Of a stretch of DNA of 64,000 nt, positions 1-9,586 are shown in pieces (within the stretch, counting starts at the first letter, position 1; each line of letters opens with the position of its first letter). The notes beneath the pieces are model-generated. The model was not told where the DNA came from. It saw only the letters and a list, made by a program, of their open reading frames with translations, and made no database searches. The translations under genes and the position numbers were made by a program. Origin of the DNA: Alphaproteobacteria bacterium (GTDB lineage: Bacteria; Pseudomonadota; Alphaproteobacteria; SMXP01); assembly GCA_028285305.1 (NCBI GenBank), contig JANQPV010000044.1, forward strand, positions 349,933 to 413,932, given 5' to 3'.

Positions 1-9
1 GTTTGGGCC

Positions 10-930
10 ATGTCCGATGATCGCCTCATCAACCTCTTTCTCGATATGATGACTGTCGAGCGGGGTGCCGCCGTAAACACAATCTCCGCTTATCGGCGTG
101 ATCTGGCCGATTTGTCGTCGTACTTGAAACCTCAAAGCACTAGCTTAGCGAAATGCTCAAGTCACCATATCAGCGGATACATTGCTTCACTGTCAAAACG
201 GGGACTTGCTCCGGCCAGCCTCAATCGCAAGATGTCGTCTCTGCGCCGGTTCTTCAGATTTGTTTATGTGGAGGGTGTGCGGGCTGATAATCCATGTTCG
301 CTGCTCCAGTCGCCGAGAACAGAACAGAAGCTGCCAAACTCGCTCACTCAATCAGATGTGGACAAACTCCTGGCTTATGCGGCCAACGATGAAAGTCCGG
401 CGGGGGTGCGCTTGAGCTGCCTTTTGGAAGTACTTTACGCAACCGGTCTGCGCGTAAGTGAATTGGTGTCGTTGCCCCTAAGTGCGGTCATCCAGGATCC
501 CCAGTTTTTGGTTATCAAAGGCAAGGGCGAGAAGGAGCGTTTGGTTCCCTTAACATCCGCGGCACGGTTAGGCATCCGCGGTTTTCTTCCCATCAGGGCA
601 CAAGAGATTGAGAATTATTCGGAAGCTCAAGTGGCTCGCGCCGGCAACTTCTTGTTTTGTTCGCGTGCCAAGTCGGGGCACCTGACACGGCAACGTTTTG
701 GACAAACTCTGAAGGCTTGCGCTTTTGCGGCGGGACTAGATGGTGCCAAGATATCGCCGCACACGCTGCGCCATGCGTTCGCGACGCACTTGCTCGAAAA
801 TGGGGCAGATCTGCGAAGCGTCCAACAGCTATTGGGGCACGCGGATATCTCGACGACCCAGGTCTACACTCATATTCTCGATGCCCGCCTGCGTCAGCTG
901 GTGTTCGAGCGGCATCCGCTTGCGACCTAA
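10..930 (+). CDS. xerD: Tyrosine site-specific recombinase XerD
   Basis: Cytoplasmic tyrosine recombinase that, with XerC, resolves chromosome dimers at dif. The 306 residues match the usual XerC/D length. An N-terminal SAM-like core-binding domain spans about residues 1-100 and the catalytic domain about 110-300. The full catalytic set is visible: Arg148 (ATGLRVSEL), Lys172 (KGKGEKER), His251 and Arg254 (HTLRHAFATH), His277 (LLGHADIS) and nucleophile Tyr286 (TQVYTH). It lies at the left edge, so its promoter is outside the window. It is followed after about 130 bp by malyl-CoA lyase on the same strand. XerD is favoured over XerC by overall feel and by the neighbouring accA and secA, but the two are hard to separate by eye. 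It is housekeeping and not a mobile-element integrase: no element ends or att duplications are seen. Confidence 0.9.
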   Translation: MSDDRLINLFLDMMTVERGAAVNTISAYRRDLADLSSYLKPQSTSLAKCSSHHISGYIASLSKRGLAPASLNRKMSSLRRFFRFVYVEGVRADNPCSLLQSPRTEQKLPNSLTQSDVDKLLAYAANDESPAGVRLSCLLEVLYATGLRVSELVSLPLSAVIQDPQFLVIKGKGEKERLVPLTSAARLGIRGFLPIRAQEIENYSEAQVARAGNFLFCSRAKSGHLTRQRFGQTLKACAFAAGLDGAKISPHTLRHAFATHLLENGADLRSVQQLLGHADISTTQVYTHILDARLRQLVFERHPLAT

Positions 931-1060
931 TCCTGTCCGACTGCATTGCTTGCGCGTTACAAGTGGTCAACGGAGAAGCTGCCCGAGTTGACTCTCGCCG
1001 TGCGCGAACCTAGGTATTGGCAAATTTTTTGCAGTTTTTTCGCCCAGATTGGAGATCTTC

Positions 1061-2053
1061 ATGAGCTTTACCAAGGTTGAGCCCGCTCCCGTGCGGTTAT
1101 GCCGCTCTCAGTTGTTCGTTCCTTGCGTTCGGCCCGCCCTCTTTGAGAAAGCGGCGAGCGGCCCAGCGGATGTCATTTCGCTCGACTTGGAGGATTCGGT
1201 CGCACCGAACGACAAGCCTCAAGCACGCGAGAATCTGATCCAAGCCCTCAACGACGTCGACTTTGGAGAAAAGACCATCTCTATGCGTATCAACGGACTG
1301 GATACGCATTGGTGCTATCGGGATGTAATCGATGTAATCGCCAAGGGCGGCGAGCGCCTGGACTTGATCATGATCCCTAAGGTGGGGTGCGCCGCAGATA
1401 TCTATGCGATCGACATGCTTATCACCCAAGTTGAAATGGAAATTGGGCGAAAGAAGCCCGTAAAGCTGGAAGTCATTATAGAAAGTGCGGCCGGCCTGGA
1501 GAACATCGTTGAAATCGCCGGTGCGAGCCCACGGCTCGATGCGCTTCACTTCGGCGCGGCCGATTATGCCGCCTCGACCGGCATGAGAACGACAAACATC
1601 GGTGGCCCCAATCCGGATTATGTCATTCTGACAGATCCGGACGCACAGGAGTCCAGGGATATTCACTGGCAAGATCTGTGGCATTATCCCATGATGCGGA
1701 TGGTGGCGGCGGCGCGCATGCACGGATTGCGGCCCATCGATGGTCCGTTTGGGAATTACAGTGATCCCGACGGCTTCCGCGCCCATGGCAACCGTTCGGC
1801 TATATTGGGCTGTGAAGGGAAATGGGCGATCCATCCAAGTCAAGTCGGATTGGCGAATGAAATCTTTACCCCCCCGGCTGATGAAGTTGAGAAAGCGGAA
1901 AAGATTGTCGCGGAAATGACAAAAGGTCAGTCCGAAGGATTTGGAGCGGTTTCCTTGGATGGAGGCCTTATTGACGCGGCGTCTATCCGGCAGGCCGAAA
2001 ACATCGTTCGTCAGATGGACATGATCCGGAAAGCAGAGACTGCGCGCAAATGA
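1061..2053 (+). CDS. mcl1: L-malyl-CoA / beta-methylmalyl-CoA lyase (HpcH/HpaI family)
   Basis: CoA-ester lyase of the citrate lyase beta-like TIM-barrel family, 330 residues. It cleaves malyl-CoA to acetyl-CoA and glyoxylate, or methylmalyl-CoA to propionyl-CoA and glyoxylate. The sequence follows the Rhodobacter Mcl1 pattern I remember: SQLFVPCVRPALFEKAA near the N-terminus, DVISLDLEDSVAP (metal- and CoA-binding region), MRINGLDT, LIMIPKVG, EVIIESAAGLEN, LHFGAADYAAS and GKWAIHPSQV. The ATG at 1061 is chosen because GGAG at 1051-1054 lies 6 bases ahead; an in-frame TTG at 1049 sits on that Shine-Dalgarno. The family acts in the ethylmalonyl-CoA pathway, in glyoxylate/propionate handling, or in 3-hydroxypropionate-type cycles. 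None of the signature ethylmalonyl-CoA genes is nearby, so the exact pathway is inferred. Confidence 0.85.
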   Translation: MSFTKVEPAPVRLCRSQLFVPCVRPALFEKAASGPADVISLDLEDSVAPNDKPQARENLIQALNDVDFGEKTISMRINGLDTHWCYRDVIDVIAKGGERLDLIMIPKVGCAADIYAIDMLITQVEMEIGRKKPVKLEVIIESAAGLENIVEIAGASPRLDALHFGAADYAASTGMRTTNIGGPNPDYVILTDPDAQESRDIHWQDLWHYPMMRMVAAARMHGLRPIDGPFGNYSDPDGFRAHGNRSAILGCEGKWAIHPSQVGLANEIFTPPADEVEKAEKIVAEMTKGQSEGFGAVSLDGGLIDAASIRQAENIVRQMDMIRKAETARK

Positions 2054-2130
2054 GATTAGAGATTAACGTGTGAAGGGAGAGGGTGCTTCCGACTGTGGCG
2101 CTAAACTGGTCCGCAGGCTGAAGGTTCTAA

Positions 2131-3105
2131 GTGCCGATGGTAACACAGTCATATTTGGACTTTGAATCACAGATCGCCGAGCTCGAAGGCAAGATCCAGG
2201 ATCTTCGCCAAGTCGATACGGACGGAACGACGGTCAACATTGACGATGAAATCAAGCGTCTTGAGAACAAAGTCGGCAATCTGCTGAAAGATACGTACGC
2301 GAAGCTCTCGCCTTGGCAAAAAACGCTTGTGTCGAGACACCCCAATCGACCGCACTTCCAAGATTATATAGAAGTCTTGATCGAAGACTTCACCCCCCTT
2401 GCCGGCGACAGATTATACGGAGAGGATAAGGCTATCATTGCCGGCCTCGGCCGCTTTAAGGGACGGTCTGTTGCGATTATCGGTCAAGAGAAGGGGCATG
2501 ACACCGAATCTCGGTTGAAGCACAATTTCGGTATGGCTGAACCGGAGGGCTATAGAAAAGCGATTCGTATAATGAAGATGGCCGAAGACTTTGATCTGCC
2601 GGTCCTTACCCTTGCCGATACGCCTGGCGCGTATCCGGGGATCGGGGCCGAAGAAAGAGGCCAAGCGGAAGCCATCGCCCGCTCAACACAAATGTGCCTT
2701 AAGCTTGGTGTGCCAATCATTTCCGTTATCATCGGGGAGGGAATGTCGGGGGGTGCCGTCTCTATTGCTACGGCAAACCGCGTCTATATGCTGGAACACT
2801 CCATATACTCGGTGATTTCGCCCGAAGCTTGCTCATCGATCTTATGGCGCTCAGCGGATCGGGCCAAAGATGCGGCGGCGGGTATGAAATTGACCGCCCA
2901 GCATCTTCATGAACTCAATGTGATTGATGATATCATTCCGGAACCGGTTGGCGGCGCGCACAGAGCTCCAACGGAAACCATCCAGAAGACGGGAGACGTT
3001 GTCGAGGCATCGCTCAACGAGTTCGCCAGCTTCACGGATGATCAGCTTCGACATCAACGGCGAGAAAAGTTCTTGGCGATTGGTCGAACCGAGTTTGGCA
3101 ATTAA
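2131..3105 (+). CDS. accA: Acetyl-CoA carboxylase carboxyltransferase subunit alpha
   Basis: Alpha subunit of the carboxyltransferase that moves CO2 from carboxybiotin to acetyl-CoA, the first step of fatty acid synthesis; it works with AccD in the cytoplasm. The 324 residues are of normal length. Recognisable blocks are YLDFESQIAELEGKIQDLR at the N-terminus, HPNRPHFQDYIE, GDRLYGEDKAI, NFGMAEPEGYRKAIR, DTPGAYPGIGAEERGQAEAI and GEGMSGGAVSIATANRVYML. The GTG start at 2131 is preferred because GAAGG at 2120-2124 is 6 bases upstream; an in-frame ATG at 2137 is the alternative. It is 77 bp downstream of malyl-CoA lyase with no obvious terminator, so co-transcription is possible. Confidence 0.95.
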   Translation: MPMVTQSYLDFESQIAELEGKIQDLRQVDTDGTTVNIDDEIKRLENKVGNLLKDTYAKLSPWQKTLVSRHPNRPHFQDYIEVLIEDFTPLAGDRLYGEDKAIIAGLGRFKGRSVAIIGQEKGHDTESRLKHNFGMAEPEGYRKAIRIMKMAEDFDLPVLTLADTPGAYPGIGAEERGQAEAIARSTQMCLKLGVPIISVIIGEGMSGGAVSIATANRVYMLEHSIYSVISPEACSSILWRSADRAKDAAAGMKLTAQHLHELNVIDDIIPEPVGGAHRAPTETIQKTGDVVEASLNEFASFTDDQLRHQRREKFLAIGRTEFGN

Positions 3106-3173
3106 GCTCTTGCGCCTGGCCCCGTGATCCCGCTAATCAAGCTCATCGAGTTGAATTGCAGGGATGGGCATTC

Positions 3174-3602
3174 ATGACGCGGAATTTGGTCTTGGTAGCT
3201 TTGGTGGCGTCTTTTACGGCCACGCAGGCTGTGGCTCTTGATGTTGCTGGTCTATGGTTGACGCCAGACGGGGCCTCTCATGTGGAGATCGCGGATTGTG
3301 GAGACGGTACGCCGTGCGGATCGGTCTCTTGGATCGATCCTGCCGCGACCGATGCGACCAGGGATGAGAATAATCCGGATGAAACGTTGCGTTCGCGGCC
3401 GCTTATCGGTTTGGAGATCTTACAGGGATTTGAGCGCAAAGATGATCGCTGGCGGGGGGGAACGATCTATGACCCCGAAGACGGCCGGTCTTATGGCTCG
3501 CGTCTGAAAAGCAAGGACGACGGTACACTCGAAGTTAAAGGGTGTATAGGTCCCATTTGCCAGACACAGATTTGGACACCTGTCTCAGAACCTGCTCCCT
3601 AG
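3174..3602 (+). CDS. Secreted DUF2147 family protein
   Basis: Small periplasmic protein of 142 residues, function unknown. Residues 1-22 form a signal peptide ([21 protein letters not shown], cleavage near AVA|LD). The mature part begins [11 protein letters not shown] and contains the DUF2147 pattern: a strand-rich domain with [18 protein letters not shown] and [16 protein letters not shown], then [19 protein letters not shown]. Four cysteines (DCGDGTPCG and CIGPIC) could form two disulfides. The ATG at 3174 is chosen over an in-frame TTG at 3156 because GGGATGGG lies just ahead and it gives a clean signal peptide. Its stop overlaps the secA stop on the other strand by 3 bases, so the two genes converge directly. 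Confidence 0.8.
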   Translation: MTRNLVLVALVASFTATQAVALDVAGLWLTPDGASHVEIADCGDGTPCGSVSWIDPAATDATRDENNPDETLRSRPLIGLEILQGFERKDDRWRGGTIYDPEDGRSYGSRLKSKDDGTLEVKGCIGPICQTQIWTPVSEPAP

Positions 3603-6337
3603 GCGCTGACGGCAAATGCTGGATTGCCATGGCAGTGTTTGTACTTTTTTCCTGAACCGCATGGGCAGGGCGCATTTCTGGAGACCTTGCCCCAAGTAGA
3701 TGGGTCGTTGGGATTGATCGGTACATCCTTGGGCCGCGCGAACGTTCCAGATCCGTTTGCGGCCCGGGGATCCATCTCGTTTTCGCCAGTGTTCGGATCG
3801 GCGTGCACTTCTTGCATGTCGATGGCTTGAGGCTCGATAATCGGTGGCGGGGCCTCCTTCACCAATTGGACTTGCGCCAGATGTCGGGAAGTATCTGTGC
3901 GAAGACGATGCAATAAGTTTTCGAACATCGAAAACGCTTCCGTCTTGTATTCGTTTAACGGATTTCTTTGGCCATGGGCTCGCAATCCGATTGTCGCTCT
4001 CAGATGATCGAGCTGAGCAAGATGTTCCCGCCAGTTTGTATCGATCGTCTGCAATAGGATACTCTTCTCCAGATAACGCATTGTGTCGGGACCAAATTCC
4101 ATGGCTCGATCGGCCATCATCTTGTCAACGGCTTCCGATGCCCGACCGCGAATCTCTTCGTCTGCAATGCCTTCTTCTTGAGCCCAGTCCTTGACGGGTA
4201 AATCAAGGCCAAATGTCTCTTTTAGTTCGGTCGCAAGCCCTTCGGAATCCCATTGTTCCGCATACGCTTTTTCCGGAATGTGCTGAGCTACGAGATCGTC
4301 GACCAACTGGTGGCGCATGTCTTGGACAACTTCGTTCACGTTCTCGGCGCTCATTATGTCGACGCGCTGTTCGAAGATCGCTTTGCGCTGATCGTTCATG
4401 ACGTCATCGTATTTGAGCAAGTTCTTGCGGACATCAAAGTTTCGCACTTCTACCTTTTGTTGGGCCTTCTCGAGAGCACGATTGATCCAGGGGTGCACGA
4501 TCGCTTCGCCTTCTTCGAGCCCCAGTTTCTGAAGCATTCCGTCCAGGCGATCGGAGCCAAAAATGCGCATTAGGTCGTCTTGCAGGCTCAAGTAAAACTT
4601 GGACCGGCCTGGGTCCCCTTGTCGTCCCGTGCGGCCACGCAGTTGGTTATCGATGCGCCGGCTTTCGTGACGTTCCGTACCAATGACATAAAGGCCGCCG
4701 GCATCCAGGCTCTCTTGCTTCTTGGCGGCAACGTCGGCAGTGATCTTCTCTTTTTTGGCGTCGCGGTCTGGCCCCTCGGGCATATCGCCAAGTTCTTCGC
4801 CGAGGCGCATATCCAAGTTACCGCCAAGTTGAATATCAGTGCCGCGGCCGGCCATGTTCGTGGCAATTGTCACTGCACCCGGAACGCCCGCTTGAGCGAT
4901 GATCTGCGCTTCTTGCTCATGGTATCTGGCGTTCAGAACATTGTGCTTGATCTTGCGCTTCTTCAGCATCTTGGACAAGAGCTCGGACTTCTCGATACTG
5001 ACGGTGCCGACCAAGATCGGCTGTTTGTTTTTGTTGCATTCTTCGATTTCCATCAGGATCGCTTCGTATTTTTCTTCCGCGGTCCGATAAATCTCGTCGT
5101 CTTCATCAATGCGAACGATCGGGAGATTGGTTGGAATGTCAACGACATGAAGCCCATAAATCTCATCGAACTCGGCAGCTTCGGTCATTGCAGTCCCGGT
5201 CATGCCCGCCAATTTGTCATAGAGCCGGAAATAGTTTTGGAACGTCACGGAGGCAAGGGTTTGGTTTTCAGGCTGAATGGCCGTGCCTTCTTTTGCCTCA
5301 AGGGCTTGATGCAAGCCGTCCGAGTACCGACGGCCTTCCATCATGCGGCCGGTGAACTCGTCAATGATAACCACTTGGTCGTTTCTGACAATGTAGTCGG
5401 TGTCTCTCTGAAACAGCGTATGCGCGCGAAGACCCTGATTGACGTGGTGGACAATCGTCACGTTGGCAACATCGTAGAGGCTGTCGCCTTCGAGCATGTC
5501 GCGTTCCTTGAGCAGTTGTTCGACGTGTTCGTTGCCTTCTTCGGTCAGCGTAACGTTTTTTGCTTTCTCATCGATCTCGTAGTCTTCTTCAATCAGATGA
5601 GGAATGATCTTGTCGACGGTTCGGTAGAGTTCCGACTGATCCGCAAGTGCGCCGGAAATGATCAACGGCGTGCGGGCCTCATCCACGAGGATTGAGTCCA
5701 CTTCGTCGACGATTGCAAAGTAATGACCGCGTTGAACCATTGCGTCCAACTCCGGTTTCATATTGTCGCGAAGATAATCGAAACCGAACTCGTTGTTGGT
5801 TCCATAGGTGACATCGGCCGCGTACGCCGCTTTTCGTTCTTCGTCGCTTAGCCCGTGGATGATACAGCCAACGCTTAACCCCAAGAATTCATAGATCTGA
5901 CCCATCCACTCTGCGTCGCGCTGTGCCAAATAGTCGTTGACGGTGACAACGTGGACGCCCCGCTGTGTGAGGGCGTTGAGATAGACCGCCAACGTGGCGA
6001 CAAGAGTTTTACCTTCACCCGTTCTCATTTCGGAGATTTTTCCGGCGTGCAGAACCATGCCTCCCAGCAGTTGCACATCATAGTGACGCTGGCCCAAGGT
6101 CCGTTTGGCGCCTTCCCGCACCGTCGCAAAGGCCTCGGGAAGGAGTTGATCTAGAGTTTCTCCCTCCTTGTACCGCTCTCTTAGGGTCTCTGTTTTGGCC
6201 CTTAATTCTTCATCCGTGAGCTTTTCCCAATCCGGTTCCAAAGCGTTGATCGCGTCGACTTGACCGCTCAATTTCTTAACGTAGCGGTCGTTGGCTGTTC
6301 CAAAGAGACGCTTTGCGACTTTGTCTAAACCGAGCAT
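3599..6337 (-). CDS. secA: Preprotein translocase ATPase SecA
   Basis: Motor ATPase of the Sec translocon, pushing unfolded preproteins through SecYEG. At 912 residues it is full length. Seen: [13 protein letters not shown] at the N-terminus; Walker [10 protein letters not shown] at about 104-112; [39 protein letters not shown] (DEAD-like motif II); the preprotein cross-linking region with [29 protein letters not shown]; and [13 protein letters not shown] in motor domain 2. The C-terminal zinc-binding tail [14 protein letters not shown], which binds SecB and lipids, is intact. It is transcribed leftwards from a candidate sigma70 promoter at 6482-6510 and diverges from a parvulin gene. Confidence 0.98.
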   Translation of the reverse strand: MLGLDKVAKRLFGTANDRYVKKLSGQVDAINALEPDWEKLTDEELRAKTETLRERYKEGETLDQLLPEAFATVREGAKRTLGQRHYDVQLLGGMVLHAGKISEMRTGEGKTLVATLAVYLNALTQRGVHVVTVNDYLAQRDAEWMGQIYEFLGLSVGCIIHGLSDEERKAAYAADVTYGTNNEFGFDYLRDNMKPELDAMVQRGHYFAIVDEVDSILVDEARTPLIISGALADQSELYRTVDKIIPHLIEEDYEIDEKAKNVTLTEEGNEHVEQLLKERDMLEGDSLYDVANVTIVHHVNQGLRAHTLFQRDTDYIVRNDQVVIIDEFTGRMMEGRRYSDGLHQALEAKEGTAIQPENQTLASVTFQNYFRLYDKLAGMTGTAMTEAAEFDEIYGLHVVDIPTNLPIVRIDEDDEIYRTAEEKYEAILMEIEECNKNKQPILVGTVSIEKSELLSKMLKKRKIKHNVLNARYHEQEAQIIAQAGVPGAVTIATNMAGRGTDIQLGGNLDMRLGEELGDMPEGPDRDAKKEKITADVAAKKQESLDAGGLYVIGTERHESRRIDNQLRGRTGRQGDPGRSKFYLSLQDDLMRIFGSDRLDGMLQKLGLEEGEAIVHPWINRALEKAQQKVEVRNFDVRKNLLKYDDVMNDQRKAIFEQRVDIMSAENVNEVVQDMRHQLVDDLVAQHIPEKAYAEQWDSEGLATELKETFGLDLPVKDWAQEEGIADEEIRGRASEAVDKMMADRAMEFGPDTMRYLEKSILLQTIDTNWREHLAQLDHLRATIGLRAHGQRNPLNEYKTEAFSMFENLLHRLRTDTSRHLAQVQLVKEAPPPIIEPQAIDMQEVHADPNTGENEMDPRAANGSGTFARPKDVPINPNDPSTWGKVSRNAPCPCGSGKKYKHCHGNPAFAVSA

Positions 6338-6481
6338 GTAATCCGTCCTATTGCCCTTATGGTCACTAAATCAATACCGGGCCCGCCAGCGTTGGGGCAA
6401 GTCCCTCGAATTTATGGGAAAATCGCATAGTGTGGCGAACGTCATTAGAGCCCGGTGCGACCTCGAACCGGGATAGTGTGG

Positions 6482-6510
6482 TAGATAAGAGGGCCTGATT
6501 GTGTTGTCAA
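6482..6510 (-). promoter_or_regulatory. Candidate sigma70 promoter for secA
   Basis: Read on the minus strand there is a perfect -35 hexamer TTGACA (6510-6505), a 17-base spacer and a -10-like TATCTA (6487-6482), about 145 bp before the secA ATG. The spacing is ideal but the -10 box matches consensus only partly. The divergent gap 6338-6676 (339 bp) holds nothing else I can support; a 72-codon minus reading frame in it has no family features. Confidence 0.45.
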
Positions 6511-6676
6511 CGCGATCACCGCCTGCGAGTGTTCTGCCAAATGAAGGATTGGCCACTAAAATCGCCGCCAAAGTTAGCGAAAGTGTCATTCTTCGGCGTT
6601 CGCCTTTAAGAAGAGTTTACCCAAGTCTCGGAGGATGGCGCAGAGCGAGATCAGGGTCCAAAGCCGGGAAAGTTCA

Positions 6677-7573
6677 ATGAATTTATCTGCCTATAAGGTG
6701 CCTGTCGCCACGATTCTCCTTTTCTCTGGTGTCATCGCCTTTATCTACTCGACCTTGCACACTCCCCAAAGCGAGGGCGAACTCGTTGATATGTATGTCG
6801 AAGAGGTTCCTGACCAGAGGCCCGATATCGTTGCCTATGTGAACGGAGATCCGATTTTCGTCTCCGACGTTCTGGCTCTCTCTGAGAACAAGAACTTGGT
6901 ACTGTCCGGGGAAGAAGTTTCGAAGGGCCGCGCGATCGTACACGAGCTGGTGGATGAACTGATTCGTCAGAAGCTTTTGAGTGATGAGGCAAGGCGCCGA
7001 AACCTTCAGGGTGAGAACGAAGTTCAGAGCGCCATGAAGTTGGCACAAGCTCAAGTGCTATCGGAATATGTGCTGCAGCAGGAAGTGGATGCCGCCGTTT
7101 CGGAGCGCGCCCTCCAGCAGCTCTACAATGATGAGGCTACCCGGATGGAACTCTCTGAGGAAATCCGTGTGCGGCATATACTGGTGGATACCAAAGACTT
7201 TGCCGATCTTCTTGTCGTTAAGCTCAACGCCGGTGTGGCTTTTGAGGAAATTGCCGAGAAGTTCTCGATCGATACACCTACTGCGGTCAAGGGCGGGGAT
7301 CTGGGGTATCTCACGCGCGGCGATATGTTGGCGGAATTCTCAGAAGTTGCCTTCTCTTTGCCCGTTGGGTCGCGCTCTGAACCTTTCAACACCGAATATG
7401 GTTGGCATATTGTCATGGTCGAGGACCGCCGCCAATCGCAGTTTGCGACATATGACGAGTTGCGGCCAAAGTTGGCGCGGTACCGAACTTACAGAATCAT
7501 CGACGAATTGGTGAGCCGCCTGCGGAACGATGCACAGGTGGAATACATTTTGCCGCCGCCCGCCGCAGGCTGA
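6677..7573 (+). CDS. Membrane-anchored parvulin-type peptidyl-prolyl isomerase
   Basis: Periplasmic foldase of the SurA/PpiC/PrsA group, 298 residues. An N-terminal membrane anchor (about residues 8-25, VPVATILLFSGVIAFIYS) is followed by a helical SurA_N-like region (about 50-130, IVHELVDELIRQKLLSDEA). The parvulin domain spans about 160-255, with EEIRVRHILVDT, FEEIAEKFSID, KGGDLGYLTRGDMLAEFSEV and FNTEYGWHIVMVEDRR. The ATG at 6677 is preferred over an in-frame ATG at 6635 because GGAGG abuts 6635 with no spacing, whereas GGGAAAG lies about 5 bases before 6677. It assists folding of secreted proteins, which fits its position opposite secA and ahead of argJ. Confidence 0.85.
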   Translation: MNLSAYKVPVATILLFSGVIAFIYSTLHTPQSEGELVDMYVEEVPDQRPDIVAYVNGDPIFVSDVLALSENKNLVLSGEEVSKGRAIVHELVDELIRQKLLSDEARRRNLQGENEVQSAMKLAQAQVLSEYVLQQEVDAAVSERALQQLYNDEATRMELSEEIRVRHILVDTKDFADLLVVKLNAGVAFEEIAEKFSIDTPTAVKGGDLGYLTRGDMLAEFSEVAFSLPVGSRSEPFNTEYGWHIVMVEDRRQSQFATYDELRPKLARYRTYRIIDELVSRLRNDAQVEYILPPPAAG

Positions 7574-7682
7574 CTCATTGGTTGAGCTTCCCCGAAGCCT
7601 CGCTCTTGGGATCAGACGGGGACCATGATTCTCTTTTGATCCTTGCCACACCTGGTTTATGGTGGCGGCTTTTGGATGAGCT

Positions 7683-8936
7683 ATGGATCCGCTGCCCAAA
7701 TCTCCTCTGGCGCCTGAACGCTTTCCGGACATGCCCGAGATTGCCGGTGTCGAGCTGAAAACAGGCCGCACAGGGATGAAGTACAAAGACCGGGACGATC
7801 TCTTGTTGATGCACTTGCCAGCGGGAACGAGTGCGGCGGGGGTCTTTACCAAATCCCAGACGGCGAGTGCGCCCGTGCTCTGGTGCCGGTCGCTCATCGA
7901 CCCCAAAGGTGGAGCCGCTGAGGGTGGGCGGCTGGTTGTCGTCAATGCAGGAAACGCAAACGCATTCACCGGCAGTTTCGGTGTGGATGAGGTTACGGCG
8001 ACTGTGAAAGCAGGGGCCAAGGCGATCGCGTGCGCGGAAGAACAAGTCTTCGTTGCCTCGACTGGGGTTATCGGTGAAACCATGCCGCCTGACACGATCG
8101 CTCATGTGCTGACCGAACGCGCCGCCGTAAACGACACGGACGATTGGTTTGCGGCCGCCAAAGCGATCATGACAACGGACACCTATCCCAAAGGTGCGTT
8201 CGCGGAAACCGAGATTGGAGGCGCTGTCATCAAAATAGCGGGGATTGCGAAGGGCTCGGGCATGATTGCCCCTGATATGGCGACCATGTTGTCGTTCATC
8301 GTGACGGATGCCCGTATCCCATCGTCGGTCCTCCAAGAGATGTTGAGCGAAGACGCGCAAACGAGTTTTAATGCGATCACCGTCGACAGTGATACGTCAA
8401 CCAGCGACACAGTTCTTCTTTTCGCAGCTGGGACCGCCGGCGATCATCCGGACGTGACGTCCTTGTCGGATACCCATCTGAGGGCATTTCGCGGAACCCT
8501 CCAATCGGTTCTGCGCGATCTTGCGCACCAAATCGTTCGGGACGGCGAGGGGGCGACCAAGTTCATCGAGATTCAGGTGAGAGGAGCGACAACAACAGAT
8601 TCGGCTCGAAAGATCGGCATGGCGATCGCAAACTCACCGCTCGTCAAGACAGCGATTGCCGGTGAAGACGCCAATTGGGGCCGGGTGGTCATGGCGGTTG
8701 GCAAGGCGGGTGAGCCGGCAAACCGCGATCGGATCGCCATTTGGTTCGGTGGGCACCGGGTGGCGAAAGACGGTGTGGCCGATCCCAACTTTGACGAAAC
8801 GGTCGTCGATGCGCACCTAAAGGGGACCGAAATCCTCCTCGAAGTGGATGTGGGTGTCGGCCGGCATGCCGCCACTGTTTGGACCTGCGATCTGACACAT
8901 GGTTACATTTCGATTAATGCCGACTACAGATCTTAA
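7683..8936 (+). CDS. argJ: Bifunctional ornithine acetyltransferase / N-acetylglutamate synthase
   Basis: ArgJ transfers acetyl from N-acetylornithine to glutamate (and often from acetyl-CoA to glutamate) in the cyclic arginine pathway. The 417-residue precursor self-cleaves before a conserved threonine, seen here as Thr201 in APDMATMLSF. Other family blocks are FTKSQTASAPVLWC, VVVNAGNANAFTG, STGVIGE, FNAITVDSDTSTSDTV, DGEGATKFIEI, ANSPLVKTAIAGEDANWGRV and the C-terminal WTCDLTHGYISINADYRS. The 109 bp upstream of the ATG hold no convincing promoter by eye. The mutT gene follows 54 bp downstream, an arrangement common in alphaproteobacteria as I recall. Confidence 0.96.
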   Translation: MDPLPKSPLAPERFPDMPEIAGVELKTGRTGMKYKDRDDLLLMHLPAGTSAAGVFTKSQTASAPVLWCRSLIDPKGGAAEGGRLVVVNAGNANAFTGSFGVDEVTATVKAGAKAIACAEEQVFVASTGVIGETMPPDTIAHVLTERAAVNDTDDWFAAAKAIMTTDTYPKGAFAETEIGGAVIKIAGIAKGSGMIAPDMATMLSFIVTDARIPSSVLQEMLSEDAQTSFNAITVDSDTSTSDTVLLFAAGTAGDHPDVTSLSDTHLRAFRGTLQSVLRDLAHQIVRDGEGATKFIEIQVRGATTTDSARKIGMAIANSPLVKTAIAGEDANWGRVVMAVGKAGEPANRDRIAIWFGGHRVAKDGVADPNFDETVVDAHLKGTEILLEVDVGVGRHAATVWTCDLTHGYISINADYRS

Positions 8937-8990
8937 CGGGGAATTATAAGTTCGATGGCATCTTTTCCGATACTTGAAGGGTGACTTGTC

Positions 8991-9392
8991 TTGAAGGTTC
9001 TCTTCGTCGCTGCTTGTGCGCTGATTGACGCCGATCGACGGGTCTTGTTGGCGCAACGTCCGGAAGGCAAATCCATGGCCGGTCTGTGGGAGTTTCCGGG
9101 CGGCAAGATCGAAGACGGAGAACGTCCGGAAGAGACGGTGATCCGTGAGCTGAAGGAAGAGCTGTCTGTGGAGATTCCCGAGCCTTGTCTTTCGCCTTAC
9201 GTGTTCGCGTCTCATACGTATGATGACTTTCATCTGGTCATGCCACTCTTTTTGTGCCGCAAATGGCAAGGTCAGATTATTCCGCGCGAGGGCCAAGAAA
9301 TCGCGTGGGTCAGGGCCAATAAATTGTCTTCGTACGCAATGCCGGCGGCCGATGAGCCCTTAGTGGCTCACTTGAGAGACTTGTTGTTGTGA
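8991..9392 (+). CDS. mutT: (Deoxy)nucleoside triphosphate pyrophosphohydrolase, MutT type
   Basis: Nudix hydrolase of 133 residues that cleans 8-oxo-dGTP from the nucleotide pool. The Nudix box is complete: Gly38, Glu44, Arg52-Glu53 and Glu56-Glu57 in GGKIEDGERPEETVIREL and its extension. The N-terminal AACALIDADRRVLLAQRPEGK and WEFPGGK are typical of MutT. The start is TTG at 8991, with GAAGG about 10 bases upstream; no in-frame ATG would preserve the N-terminal strand. It follows argJ and precedes a Flp pilin gene almost without a gap. Confidence 0.9.
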   Translation: MKVLFVAACALIDADRRVLLAQRPEGKSMAGLWEFPGGKIEDGERPEETVIRELKEELSVEIPEPCLSPYVFASHTYDDFHLVMPLFLCRKWQGQIIPREGQEIAWVRANKLSSYAMPAADEPLVAHLRDLLL

Positions 9393-9403
9393 GGGTGGTG
9401 AGT

Positions 9404-9586
9404 ATGAGTGAGTTTATGAAGCGCATTTGGGATCAATCCCAGAGCTTTTGCAAGAATGTCGACGGTGCCACGGCAATCGAGTACGCCATTATGGCCGGCG
9501 GTATTGGCCTTGTTGTCGTTCTGGCGACAACGACGATTGGTGCCAATCTTAAGGGTACGTTCACAGCTGTCGGCGCTGGATTTTAG
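9404..9586 (+). CDS. flp: Flp family type IVb pilin
   Basis: Small prepilin of 60 residues. The leader ends at Gly21 and the mature pilin begins ATAIEYAIM, with the conserved Glu at +5 (Glu26). A hydrophobic helix (AGGIGLVVVLATTTIGA) and a short Gly/Phe tail follow. The prepilin peptidase should cut after Gly21. ATG 9404 is chosen with GAGGG at 9391-9395 upstream; an in-frame GTG at 9389 overlaps the mutT stop. No tad/cpa assembly genes are in the window, so this is an orphan pilin locus here; its secretion machinery must lie elsewhere. Its stop overlaps the stop of the converging methyltransferase gene by 4 bases. Confidence 0.88.
   Translation: MSEFMKRIWDQSQSFCKNVDGATAIEYAIMAGGIGLVVVLATTTIGANLKGTFTAVGAGF

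Noticed and set aside
10..930. XerD-type recombinase as integrase of a mobile element
   Set aside because: Length and motifs are those of housekeeping Xer proteins, and the neighbours are core genes with no element ends.
4580..5695. 371-codon plus-strand reading frame
   Set aside because: It is the antisense shadow of secA, whose motifs run unbroken through the same DNA on the other strand.
7340..8360. Two long minus-strand frames opposite the parvulin gene end and argJ
   Set aside because: argJ on the plus strand has complete family motifs; the minus frames have Arg/His-rich composition and no domain.
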